From the NCBI GenBank assembly GCA_036850795.1, contig JAAECO010000002.1:1612001-1676000 (forward strand): 64,000 bases of DNA, written 5' to 3'. This stretch comes from Cordyceps javanica. Its lineage: Eukaryota > Ascomycota > Sordariomycetes > Hypocreales > Cordycipitaceae. A program made the position numbers and the translations under genes. The notes beneath the pieces are model-generated. The model saw nothing but the letters and a program-made list of their open reading frames with translations. It was not told where the DNA came from and did no database searches. Below, one piece after another: positions 1 through 11,430 of the stretch. Each line of letters starts with the position of its first letter. The first letter of the stretch is position 1.

Positions 1-2594
1 AGCGCAATGAGTACGATTAGTTATCCCGGTGGAAAGGGTATATCCCCGTTTACAACTGTCGCTCAGAATGGCCAGCGAACACGGGCAATATCAATGGAGA
101 TCCGATTCATCTCAGCTATGCACAATGCCGTGCGCCGCCCCCCGCCCCCCAAAAAAAACTCCCCCGCTTTATATTACCGGTAATTACACCTTGTGAATCA
201 CTACGACACTACGGAGTATATACAGTCATAAATTATGGTAGTCATGCAATGTGGCATGGAGCCCGGAAGTTGGAGAAGATTGTATTGGCATGTGAGCTAA
301 TCGCCATGCGTCTTTAGCTGATGAAAACCGGACTCGTTTTATCCCCATCTTGTCTACGAAGTATTGATAGCTTGATGGGAACTTTGGAGCGGTGATGGAT
401 GCCGGCTTGAGTTTGGATATGCTCGGAGATATAAGGCGGTGGGGGTGATCACAACTGTCGGGCAAGCAATGTATGCAGTGGTGCAGCAAGAGCTCACTTG
501 GATATGTAGAGGTTGCGGGAATGAGTCAAATTCTTGATACATTGCAGCTCTTTCACTGCTCATTACATGATGCTGTAAGACAAATGCTCTGTATAACTAT
601 TCGTCTGTGTCGGGTGCCTGTAGGGTACGAAGATTGCAAGCTTTCCCTGTCAACACATTGATGCAATTCGCTACGCTAGGAATACATTTGACTCGGAAAT
701 TTTAAAATAAAAATGATAAGAGTGTATCTGCAGGAAAAGAATTGAGGTCAGGCAAGTATGCTTTGAGGGGAAACCCGGGACTCCCGCATTGCATTAGGTT
801 TAACTATGAGGTCGCCCGCGAAGCCAATTCCGACGAATCTTGGAAAGGTGTCTGTTCTGGTCTTTAATAAGCCCAACGTCTGATAGTACCAGGGCTGAAT
901 AAATCACAAATCTACGTCCTGGACTCATGCTTTTTTTCTCAGGGTGATTGGCCCGATGGTGGGCGGCTCGGTGGCCTTAGATGATTGACAAGGTGTGGAA
1001 AAATGCGGTTGGGCCGGCGACCCGAATGCGGTATTGAGCTGGTCAGGAGTAGATAGCTGGTGGGATATAGGCGGCATGCCAGCGAGGATGTAGCGTCCGT
1101 ACTATGAGAATGGAGGGTTATCGGGGTATATTTCTCTTTTTTTCCTTTTTTTTTTTCAAGGTTTGATAAATTACGAAAGGGACATGGCTATTGTTTGCTA
1201 CTTGCTGACAGGGTACGCGCTGACCGACCACAGCGAGGCCTGCAAGGCAGTCCCCACGGCTGTGGCCATGTGCTGCCATGTGCTTTTCAGACGACAGCCG
1301 GGAGGTGCGCGGTGAGGCCCGCGCGATACTACAGGGCGCGCAGAAAGCGAGAGAGTCAAATCAAAATTCTCAATATACTTGCATCGAAAGACTAGAGAAA
1401 CCGGACGCGCGGGCGCGGGCGCGGGCGCGAGGGTCTATACAGAGCTGGTCGCCGACGGCGGCGCTTTTGGGGGGCGTCGTTGTGGTCAAACGGAGGAGGG
1501 CCCCGATGAGACGCAATAGCGGCGCGCGAGCGATCGCGAAATCGGGGACAGCCAAAGTTTGGGTCTTCAAACAAGAAAAAGCTTAAAAATGGCGAGGCGG
1601 GAATTCTTTTCTTCCCCTTCTTCTTTTCGTACGAGCTGCTTGACACACACACAGGGGATGACGCGAGCGGCCGCCGCCTCCGTGCTGTTGAAACCACGAA
1701 CAAGCGAGAGAGAGGGCTTTATTACAGATGAAACGCCAACCAAAAATGACCAGTAGATCAAAGGGCTACGACGAGAAGTGTACGCAAAGAGCGGCAAAGC
1801 AATACTTACAAGCCACGGAATCCATCGACTACAGACGGCTTTTTGCTTGATCAGCTTGACTATGTAGGATTCGTCACGTCTTTGTACGGGCGTCTGCTGA
1901 GATGGATTCCAGGCTGGTCTGGGATATCTTGGCCCATCACGGGTATATAATTTTCACCTGTGCGAATAGCAAAAGCCCTTTTGTTATTATTACGCAAGTA
2001 GCAAACCGTCTACTTACTTACTTATCCGTATTAACGCAGTCGCTCATCGGCAGATCGGGTCCTGGGGTTCTTCCTTTGCAAACTAAACTACCAAGTACCT
2101 GGTACAAAGGCTACTACCTGGGCCTTTTCTTTTTTCTGCTTCCCAGATCGCGTAGGCCCAATCGAGTTCGAGGGTTTTTTTTTTGCGGCGAGCGGAATTA
2201 CTGCGTCTCCGGACCAGTCAAAATGGCCGTAGAGGTTGTCGGAAGGCTGAAAGAGGATTAGCGTAGAGGTGCGACAGGGGGAGGGGGGGGGGGAACCCAG
2301 GTCAATCAATTACTTATGGAGCGCCGTTGGGCAAGGCAGTGTACTGGAGAGGACGCAGAAGGACTTGCTGAGGACGTGACCGAGTTGTTCTGAAGGAAAA
2401 AAAAGTAGACAAAGTAAAAAAAGAAGAAGAGGATCTCGAGTGTGCGACTCTTTGATAGAAAAGTAGAAAAGTAGAATAAAAAAAGGGTAAACTAGGCTGA
2501 TGGATTTTCCGGTTATTGTTGCTCGGGGCATTCTCTCTTGTGTGTGCTCCAGCCTGCTGGCTGGAGTGATGGATTGGTATTCCCAGTAAGAAGT

Positions 2595-2712
2595 ACCTAC
2601 CTACCTACGGAGTAGACAACTACCAGGTAGGCAAGTAGAGGCAGGCTCAGGTAGGTAGGTGGGCGTGCTGAATACTTGGTCTGGTAGGAAGCAGGTACCC
2701 GGTACCTGCCAT
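2595..2712. repeat. TACCTA/TAGGTA cluster
   Basis: Short direct and inverted copies of TACCTACC and GGTAGGTA lie within about 120 nt, together with TACGGAGTA at 2606-2614 and a GGTACC pair near 2696-2705. The same words recur in other spacers of this window (12.9, 28.7, 44.4, 46.4 and 47.3 kb) and not in the coding regions. Function unknown. Confidence 0.6.
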
Positions 2713-3883
2713 GTAATATCAGTGGGCTGGACCTTTCCATCCCCCCCATCTCTGGCCAGCTTCCTCTGCAACAACGCATCAACAAGCAAGCAACGACCGA
2801 CGAGAAAGTGTTTTTGTTTGCACCGTCTGTCAGCATCACGACCAGCACCTCGCCATAGTCAAAGCACACGTGAAAAAGTTCAGAGGCGTCTGAATTTCAA
2901 TTTGACGGGTGATTTGGCTTGCCAAGATTTGCGACGCGTGCGCAACGAGACGCGCGAGTGCCAGACACTCTGTCAGTATACCTACTCAGTAGGTAGGCAC
3001 CAGACAGGACGAAAAAGAGGTTGTGTCAAGGCCCGCCTGTTCGGCCCTCCCTACAGCGCTGCCTGACCTGCCTGTACTGCCCTGTGCTGCCCTGTGCTGC
3101 CCTGTACTGCCCTGTACGGCCCTGTCCTACAGTGACTCGCCAGCCCCCTCCAACACTCATCATAGGTACTACCTACCCAAGTCAGTACTTGAGCCACTGC
3201 CAAAGGTACATGTCTTCTCGCCGCATCGTGCACCGATTGCCTTGTACTCTTGGCTCTCCTCTCCCGAGCCCAGCCAGTGCTCTCTCGCGCCTCGTCGTCC
3301 CTCTTTTTACCCTTTTTTTTTCTCTTCCTTTTCTTTCCTTTTCCTCTTATTACGACTCGCTTCTACTTCTCCTACCCGATCCTGCCTCTCTTTTACCTGC
3401 TCACGCATATCACGCCCGCCGCAACGGCTGCATGCTGTCCACCGGCGACGCCTCTGTTTATTGCCCTTGTCCCGGAAACTTGTTTTTTAGGTGCTTTCCC
3501 CTTGTTCCCTCAATGACCTGCAATGTTTCCAGCCCTGCAGTGTTGTCGTCTATCGTCTTGTCGTGCCCGTCATCGCGACGCCCCTGGTCTTTTTTTATTT
3601 TCTATCTTTACCAGGCATGATAGTAAAAAGACGGAAAGACGGACAATCATACATGCACACATGCACACATACACACTTGCACACATATACACAGACACAT
3701 CACACCCTCCCTCCCTGCCTACCACCCCTCAACCATCGTCACCATCATCACCATCATCATCTCACTCAACTCCTTCTTCTTTCTTCTCCCCCATCCTTCA
3801 AATACCTTCTCTCCTCCTTCCTCCCTCTATCTCTGTTTTTCCTCCTCTCTCTCTATCTTTTTGTCTCTATCGCCTCTTCCCTC

Positions 3884-3884
<1 letters not shown>

Positions 3885-3922
<38 letters not shown>
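3885..3922 (+). repeat. (TC)n microsatellite
   Basis: A nearly uninterrupted TC dinucleotide run lies within the pyrimidine-rich leader of the gene starting at 4323. An irregular (CA)n run precedes it near 3654-3694. Confidence 0.85.
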
Positions 3923-3927
<5 letters not shown>

Positions 3928-4322
3928 CTGGCACACCAGCTAATAACTACTAGCCAGTTCAAAATACATAGGCGTCTACGGCCCACCGCCCGTCCCTAGC
4001 TCCCTCCCGGGCTACTTATTACTGGCTTTACCTCTTTTACCCTTTGAGACGGACTGGGGTGGCCCTGTGGCTCCAGGCGACCCTCTTCTTCCCAGCCAGT
4101 AAGAAGCCGCGCTAAAAAAACAACGACCAACCTAATACAACACATACAACACATAACATCCTCAAGGGCTTCATCTCACCCAGCCAGCCAGCAAAACCCT
4201 ACCTGTCTGCTTGCTTTGATACCCAATTGTCCCATCTCACCCTCCCTTCTCTAACCCTCCCCCTTTTCTCTCTCCTCGTCCAGCCCAGCCTTATCCATAC
4301 ATGAGCCTCTCATCTCTCCGCC

Positions 4323-7300
4323 ATGCCTGCTGAGAATGAGTCGCCCGCCCGTGAGCCCGCAACTCGCGGCCGCGGTAGGGGCGGGCGAGGCGGTCGCGGC
4401 GGGCGAGGCCGAGGCGGCAGCAGGCTCGCAGCATCAACCACAGCTTCCGCTGCCAAGTTTTCCTCGTCGAAACCTGGCCGTGGCGGCTCCCGTAGAGGCC
4501 GCGCAAAGAGCTTTACCGACTCTCGTGTCCAGGCCGCCTATGAGCGCCAGCGCGATCTCAAGGCAAACTACCAGGCTGTCGCCCATGCCCTCAAGCCTGC
4601 CCTCCAGGAGCTCGCCGAGCGCTGCGTCGACGAGATCTTGCAGAAGCCCGACCTTCACAAGACGGTCCCCGAGCATGAACCCATTGTCCGCAAGCTTCAG
4701 CAAAACTATGACGATAGGGTCGCCCAGCATCTTCGTCGTCGCGACATGGATCTCAAGCTCGCCAAGGACACCTATGACGCCGAAGTCTATGTCGCCGAAC
4801 GCGAATTTCAGGTATGATTTCTTCTGTTTGCGCATTTTTCCTTTCCTTTCCCCCTTTGTTTGCTCCCTCTATTGTCTCTCCATCCAGTCCCATGCCCCGT
4901 ATGCCCAGCCCTGTGTACTCCCTTCTGCTTATACCCGCGCTCGGCTTTGCTCACCCGCCTCTGCTGACGCATGTCTCACCAAACTTTCAGAATGCCGTCG
5001 ATGACATGGAAGAGCAATTCTATGAAGCCCAAGAAAGCAGGGCGCGCGTTCTTAATTCCCTCTGCGCCAAGGGCCTTCCCGTCGATGTGAGTATCTACCG
5101 TGGTCTTGGCACCCCTTCCGGCCCAGTGCCCGTCATGGTGCCCTCGACCAACTCAATTAACACGCCAATCTACAGGTCCGAGATGACCAGTATCAGTACA
5201 AGACCATCTCGGATGCCCATCTCGATCGCGAGTTTGGCATCTATGAATGCTACAAGAACGGCCGCCTTATCCCTTACCCCTCCCGTGTCCCGGGCACCGA
5301 GATGTGGAAACGAGGCCGTGTTGCTGCAGACGCTGCTTCGGCGCCCGTTCCCTCCAGTTCAACCGCCAAAGGTCGTGGCCGCGGCCGTGCTTCTGGTGTG
5401 AACAAGCGTCGCGCCCAGGAACAACCCGATGGGCAGCCGACTCCTAAAAAGTCGACTCGCGGCACCGACGACACCGCCCTCGTCCGGGAGCACATTGCCC
5501 CTGCCCCTGCCAAGGGCTTGCTCGCCTCGGCCGCCGAAGCGGAAGCTCACCCTAACGGCGTCGCTGAGGAAGAATCGGTGCCCGCCTCACCGGAGCCCGC
5601 CGGCCTTGCGAATGGTTCATCCGCTGCCGCCAAGGACCCAAGCAAGCTGCATGCTCGTGAAAAGAGCCCGCCCCTGCCCAAAAACATTGGCGAACCTGAT
5701 GAATACGGTATCCGCCTATATAACCAGAGAGGTCCCCGCGAAAAGGCCATGACGAGCCGATTCATGGCACCTCCCGTATTTACCTTTAATGACTGGGAGA
5801 TTGGCTTTCGAGACACGTCCAATGACTCCTCCAAGGGCCACACCAGAGCCAAGCGTGGCAAATATCTCGACACACCCAACAACACAGGTTGGCACTTTGA
5901 CCATTGGTGTAATGGATACGATTACTCCAGCATGGGCCCGGGTGAGCTCGACGACGAGCTCGTGGAACAACACGGTCTGCATCCCAAGTATGGCATCTTC
6001 TTGTCTAGCAGCAAAAATGACTCGATCGAAAGTGACCCCTATGACATTCCCGGCAAGCCAGTCGTCTTCATTGCCACACCGTCTGGCCGCGTCTCATTTG
6101 CGTCAAGATCCTTCATTCCCACCGTCAACCACCGCCGCGCTGAAGAAGCACCTTTCCGTCTCAAGTTTGGCTCATCCCTGCGTCGCTTCTGTAAAATGGC
6201 CGATATCGAGGAGGGTGATCTTTCCCTCGCCGAGTATCTGCCCTCATTCAACGAGTGGAAGAAAAAGTCTCTCGGCACCGCTGTAAAGGAAATGAAAAAG
6301 AGACCCATCGTGGAAATTGGTTCAGAAACGGACGAGGAAGATGAGCCCGAAGAAATAAAGGAGGTCGTCGACACTGGCATATCAGCCATGTCAGTCCTTA
6401 CCTATGCATCTGCCTACGTCGCCGCTCAGGAGACGGTCAAGGTTGCGCCTCCTCCCCCTAAGCAGGCTCGTTATGACGCTATTCGCGACGTCTTTACCGA
6501 CACCAGCTCGCAGGCCCCTTCTGCACCGCAGCAGGATACCTTATCGCTTGGTCTCAACACGCTTGCTGAGCTCTGTAATGTCGAGGCTCGACTTCCTGGT
6601 GGTAGTGGGGTTAGTTTCGAGCCCGAGTACAAGAGCCCTGTCAAGAAGGAAGAGACGCCGCAGGCCAGCTCTTTCGGTCAGTTGCCGCCCAGTCAGCGTG
6701 CCGACCACCACTCGCCCTATGGCTACTCTTCCCGTGACCGAGCATACCCCCAGCCGCCGTCATCGGGCACCATCCCCGAAAGCAGCCCGTACCCGCCCCT
6801 CGATCGGGGTCTTCCGCCACCTCCACCAGTGGACTACAAGTCCCACTACCCTCCGCCGCCCGGCCCCGTCTCGCAGGACCACGGCTACTACTACCAGCCG
6901 CACGACCCCCGTGACGCAATGCCACCGGCACGCCACATGGACCACGGCTATGGCCATCGGCTCAGCAGCTACGGTGGCGAAGCTCCTCCCCCTCCGCAGA
7001 CATACTCCCGAGGCCCATACTGGCATCAGTCGCCGTCCGCACCCCCTCCCGCAATCCCACAACCGACACACTACGGTGCGCCGCCTCTCCCGCCATCCCG
7101 TCTGTCCTTTTCGCAGGCCAACGACCCTCTACCTCCTCTGCGACCGCCGCGTCGGAACCAATCGCTGCCCGACGAACCCATGCACGACAGCCAGCGATCT
7201 AACATCCACGGCGGCATCTACTATCCTCCGGGCCCGTCTCAGTCCTTTCACCGCGGTAGATATCCAACAGAACCTCTCACAACGCTGCAGCCGATGCCAG

Positions 7301-7740
7301 GTGAACGCCTGCTGCCGAACTCGCAGGCCTCAGGTTACATGGGATCGCCGCCCCCGGGATACACGCATCAAGTGCTGTCTCCAACGTTTGGCAATCCTGG
7401 TCTGCCCGGCCCGATGGGACAGAGTCCTCCTGGTACGCCTCAGGGACCACACAGTGGCATCCACCGCCACCGCTCTACGCCGTCGGGCTCGTCTGATGCG
7501 GGTTCCAATAAATACAGGAAGCTGCAGCCTGCCCCGGTGCCTGCCCACCGCAATTGGGCAAACAAGCCGGAGCTCAAGACGATCCCATATGACCATAAAG
7601 AGACAGGTTCGTCTGCGGCACTTCCTAGCTCAGGCCCTACGCAGATCCGAGGTTGGAATGTGAATCAACCGCGCAAGCGTAGCAAGGCTGAGAAGCAGGA
7701 ACGTGCAGAGTCGAATAATGATCGAGACGATTCCAGATAG
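4323..7740 (+). CDS. Large RGG-box, mostly disordered nuclear-type protein (unrecognised family)
   Basis: Three exons: 4323-4811, 4991-5086 and 5176-7740, joined in frame by GT-AG introns of 179 and 89 nt (branch-like CTGAC and TTAAC before the acceptors); 1049 aa. The start has a strong context (GCC before ATG). Residues about 15-33 are RG/RGG repeats. Residues about 60-235 are charged and helical, possibly coiled coil. A more ordered block at about 366-560 (rich in Trp, Tyr and Phe, for example FTFNDWEIGF and WHFDHWCNGYDY) looks like the conserved core. An acidic patch (SETDEEDEPEE) follows near 578, then a long Pro/Tyr/His-rich tail, and a basic stretch PRKRSK near the end. I do not recognise the family. 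RGG repeats and basic patches suggest a nuclear nucleic-acid-associated protein, which is inference. The terminal TAG at 7738-7740 is followed by 176 more open codons in the same frame, described separately. Confidence 0.85.
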
Positions 7741-8271
7741 CATCCGGCATCATCTTCATCATCCAAGTCTGGCACTGTTGCGGCAGCACAGGACAAGGGC
7801 AAGGGAAAAGCTATAGACACGGCGACGATGGCGCCGTCATCGCAACCGCCGCCGGCTGCGTCTCTTAAGGTGCACTTTTGCAAACCGTTGCTGGGCCTAC
7901 CGCCGCTATTTCCTCACGATGACCAGCAACGACAGGTCGGGGAGGAACAGAAGCAGACGATGTACACGCTAGCACCACTGCCGCCGGTTCCAGAAGCGCC
8001 GTCTGAAGCTGTCGCCGAGGCTTCTCCGAGCCAACAGTCGCCGCCACCACCAAAGCGTCTGCGGCCCAGGGCAAAGACTCCGCGGAGAACGGCTCCTGAG
8101 ACGACTGTGACTGGGACAGCGGCGGGTGCAAAACCGTCATCAGCGTCTCCATCCAAGAGGAAGCGACAGGTGCGCGCGAAACCGAGGCGGGAGACTCCTG
8201 TCCCTGTACCGGTGCCCATGGCTAGTATGCCTGCGGCGTCTACTGTGCCGTTGTCGTCCAGTCACAAGTAG
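7741..8271 (+). other. In-frame open extension after the TAG of the RGG protein gene
   Basis: Reading on past the TAG at 7738-7740 in the same frame gives 176 sense codons before a second TAG at 8269-8271. The predicted peptide is Pro/Ser/Ala-rich with two basic clusters (KRLRPRAKTPRR and KRKRQVRAKPRR), matching the composition of the upstream protein and resembling nuclear localisation signals. It could be a C-terminal extension reached by stop-codon readthrough, reached by splicing out 7660-7767 (108 nt, phase 0, GTGAAT to CCAAG), or lost through a recent nonsense change. It could also be simple 3' untranslated sequence. None of these is proven by sequence alone. Confidence 0.5.
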
Positions 8272-9662
8272 CAGCAGGGTGCGTCCAAATCGTGATGGCC
8301 TTTCTGGCTAGAAGCGATGTCGCGTGAGACTGTGTCCTGCTTCCTCTCTGGTCCATCTTGGTCGTTGTTTTCGTTGTTTTCTTTTGCCTTCTCTCTTAAT
8401 ATCTACAACCCCTCAATCTCCTTGTTTGCTTCTCGCGCGGTTCTGCCATGTTCTTTCTTCAGCATCATTAAAAACTGGGCGTTTGAAGGAGTTTTTTTTA
8501 TCGTTTTATTTGAACCCTCTTTCTTCGTACTTGCAGCAAATCTCGATTACCATGTACTCTTACTCTCGTTTTTTGGTTTTCCTGCTCTTCCCCCCCTGTC
8601 CTTGTTGTGTGGCCGTTTGTCTCGTGTGCATCGTTTCTCTTTTCTTTTTTATATTTGTCCCCTGTTCTTTTATTCATGAGATACGCCCAGCAGGATATAT
8701 ATATATACACGGTATGAGGAAGAAGATGACGAAGGAAAAAGGGGGAAAAAAGGGCGGCGGAGCAGAGGCCGCATAAGACATAAAAAGTGAAGGGTCATGG
8801 AATGGGAAGAAGAAGCAGAAGAAGAAATTAGAAGTTTCGTGTGTGTCTGCTCGCTTTTTCATTGTATTGTGTTTTTTTTTTCTGCGTACACTTGTGTGTG
8901 TTTGTGTGACATGGGAAGACGGGAGGGGAGTTTTGCAACTGACAGGAGCAGAAGAATCATGAGGTGTTGTTTGGTTTTCTTTTCTCTCTTGGTTTCTGAG
9001 ACACTTTTTTTTGCTGTCTTTCGTTGTCTTTCTTCAGGGTATGCCTATTATATAATATTGATTGACACATAACCGGCTTCATTTTCCATTCTTCTCTCTC
9101 GTTCCCCCCTTTCATATTGAAAGAATGGCAGCAACAAGCTTTCTCTCTCCGTCTCTCCCCTTCTCTCCCTTAGAAGCAGGAGCAGGACCTGCGTACCTTG
9201 TTTTTTGCTTTTGCTTTTGCGTCTTAAACTTTATGCATTGGATTGTAGCGTGTTTGCATCTGGGCGAAACGTAAAATCTCCTCTTCTTCTTCAAAGACAA
9301 TATGATGCAAGGTAGTTCTGATACGTTGGGCATGAAAAGAGAAACATACATCTGCTGGTGTACTAGACGGAAGATGACCCGTTGATCAAAAAGAGAGAAA
9401 AAGATGTACACTCGATTGTTGGTTTTGTTTTGTGGTCCCCCTTTCCAAACATTGAACGTTTTCATTCTCAATCTCGTCAAAGACGAAAAGACGCAACAGC
9501 CATTTTCTTGCGTGGTTGGTCGGCCCCCTTATCTATGCATACAATACACCCAAGAGCGAAAAAAATAAAAAAATTGAGAAAGCCCCTCCCATTCTTCCTC
9601 TGTGTTCCTGCATCCCCCATTCCCATGAGGCAAAATCACACCGTCTCCTGCACAATATAAGC
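8272..9662. other. Convergent 3' spacer
   Basis: This lies between the 3' end of the plus-strand RGG protein gene and the 3' end of the minus-strand AOS1 gene, so it should hold both 3' untranslated regions. It is T-rich on the plus strand with many short homopolymers. I see no gene. Confidence 0.7.
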
Positions 9663-11430
9663 TCAGCTAGGCTGTCCAGGTTGGCCCGTGACGGAGGCCG
9701 CGGGGTCTTGCCGAGGCGGCTCCGGCGCGGAGACGGGCTGCTGAGTGGGCGGCTGCTGCACGGGGACTGCAGGCTGCACACCCTCCTGCGGTAGCTGCTG
9801 CTGCTCCATACCTGGGATACCCACGGCATTGTTCGCAAATACGGCGCCGTCTACGGGGAAACCGTTCGCGGCCAGCATGCCCAGGCCGTTCATGGCCTCG
9901 GGCATAGTCCCGACGCCGCCCATCAGGCCTCCGGGCGCAACACCACCACCACCACCACCACCATTCATCATCTCGCCGCCAGCGCCGGAGAGCAGGTTGG
10001 CGCCGAGGACGCCCTCGGGGTGGAGGGCGTAGACGAGCGCCTCCATGGTGTGGCCGTCAAAGATGACAGTGTTTTGTATGGGCTGCTGCTTCTGGCCGAG
10101 GACGTTGATGACGTCCTGGGCGAGCTGTCCGCCGAGGATGGCGGCGACGGGCGCGACCTCTGCGCCGAGGTTCTGCAGGAAGCTGCGCAAGAACTCAGGC
10201 CGCAGCGTCTCGCTGGGGAGGCGCAAGGCCTTGTGCTTCTGCGTCGCCAGCTGCGTGAAGAGCTTGAGGTCGTCGCGCGTGGCGGGCAGGCCGCCCGACG
10301 GGTGCACCTGCACAAACTCCCAGAGGGCGCGCAGGCACGACAGCGCGGGTGTGACGGCGCGCAGGCGCCGCTTCGAGGTTGTGTACTCGGCGGGCAGCGT
10401 GGCGAGGTCGCTGGCGAGGAACCAAGTTGAGTACAGTTCGCGCTTGGCGACCGACTCGACCGTCTTGCCGCTCTCCTTCTTGGTCTGGACGCTGACGACG
10501 GACCGCGTGCGCGTCTCCTTCTGTGGCGCCTGCGTGGCGACGTTTCCGGCGTCGCGCTCGATCACGTAGTCATGCTCGATGAGATCGCTAAATATGAACC
10601 CGTACATGCCATGTGTGCCGGCCGCGTAAAAGGCCTTGCCATTGATACGGGTCGCCGTGTTTATGAGATTGAGCGAGTCAGGGTCCAGGTCTGTCGCGAT
10701 GACGACGTCAAAAGCAGCAAAATAGCTGGGCCCTTTAGTCTTGACGCCGTCGGCGTCGACGTGCACCTGCACGCGCGGGTTGAGCTTGCGCAGAGCTGGC
10801 GCGGCGGCCTCGGCGCGGCTCCGTCCGACATGGCTCTGGCTGTCACCAGCGCTGGCGGCACTGTCGCCGTCGCTTTGGAAGAATTGCGCGCCAAGATCGG
10901 CCTCGGTGACGGTTGCGCTGTCTAGGATGGTCAGAGATCCGATGCCAGCGAGAACCAGGTTTTTGGCGACCTCGTTAGCGAGGGCGCGCATTGTGATGAG
11001 TAGGATGTTGGCACCCTGGATCTTGGCCTGGGCGGCCATGCCCCAGAGGCGGATCTGGCGATCATAGAGGGCAATTTCGTCTAGAATAGCATGGTTAGAT
11101 TGAATGTAAGGGAAGTACCATGTAAAGGAGCAAGAATGGGGATGCGTCACCAGCAGATATGGACTTGGCTTGTTGGGCCTGCGGAGGAGGGAGTTGGCCG
11201 TTGGCAAACATCATGGGCAGTATCATGGAGGGATCGCCCATGGGTAACCCGCTCATGTTTGGGCCTGGAATGAAACCCTGACCTGGGATTATACCAGCCA
11301 TGGCGTTTGGATTTGACATTTGAGCGATGAAGTTGGGGTCGAATTGAGGCGCGCCGTTGGCGTTGTTGGATGCCTCAGCTTGGGACTGAGATTGGGCTTC
11401 GGCGCTCGTTTGTTGCGGCTGCGAATCCAT
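9663..11430 (-). CDS. AOS1: SUMO-activating enzyme subunit 1 (Aos1)
   Basis: Two exons on the minus strand: 11430-11151 and 11080-9663, with a 70-nt GT-AG intron (branch CTAAC); 565 aa. It is the Aos1 half of the heterodimeric SUMO E1, which with Uba2 adenylates SUMO. The catalytic cysteine lies in Uba2, so none is expected here. The adenylation fold begins after the intron at IALYDRQIRLWG, followed by ALANEVAKNLVLAGIGSL (nucleotide-binding region), an acidic aspartate in LTILD, VGRSRAEAAAPALRKLNP, FDVVIATDLD, GMYGFIFSDL, and a C-terminal GGQLAQDVINVL helix. Human and yeast Aos1 are about 346 residues. The excess here is an approximately 95-residue Gln/Pro/Met-rich N-terminal segment, almost exactly exon 1, and an approximately 110-residue Gly/Pro/Gln-rich tail with a GGT-coded glycine run. 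Identity is secure; the exact start is the only in-frame ATG that keeps exon 1 whole. Confidence 0.93.

Larger units (their letters stand above)
1..4322. other. Gene-free 5' region of the RGG protein gene
   Basis: No convincing coding region is seen on either strand; the open frames here are short and of low complexity. The stretch contains a GCGGGC-type GC repeat near 1405-1430, a TACCTA/TAGGTA cluster near 2595-2710, copies of a dispersed 9-bp motif at 210-218, 2606-2614 and 2983-2991, and a tandem CCTGT(G/A)CTGC run near 3070-3125. From about 3250 to 4320 the plus strand is strongly pyrimidine-rich, typical of long leaders of filamentous fungal genes, so part of it is probably transcribed leader of the gene starting at 4323. 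That assignment is inference. Confidence 0.6.

Noticed and set aside
6404..7663. 419-codon plus-strand open frame overlapping the RGG protein gene
   Set aside because: It is the +1/+2 frame of a Pro/Arg-rich GC-biased region; its Arg/Thr/Pro-rich product is typical of a shadow frame and the overlapping frame continues a spliced gene with good structure.
7660..7786. A 127-nt intron from 7660 to the CGGCAG at 7786 removing the stop of the RGG protein gene
   Set aside because: It would shift the frame and lose the open extension; only the 108-nt version ending at 7767 preserves it.
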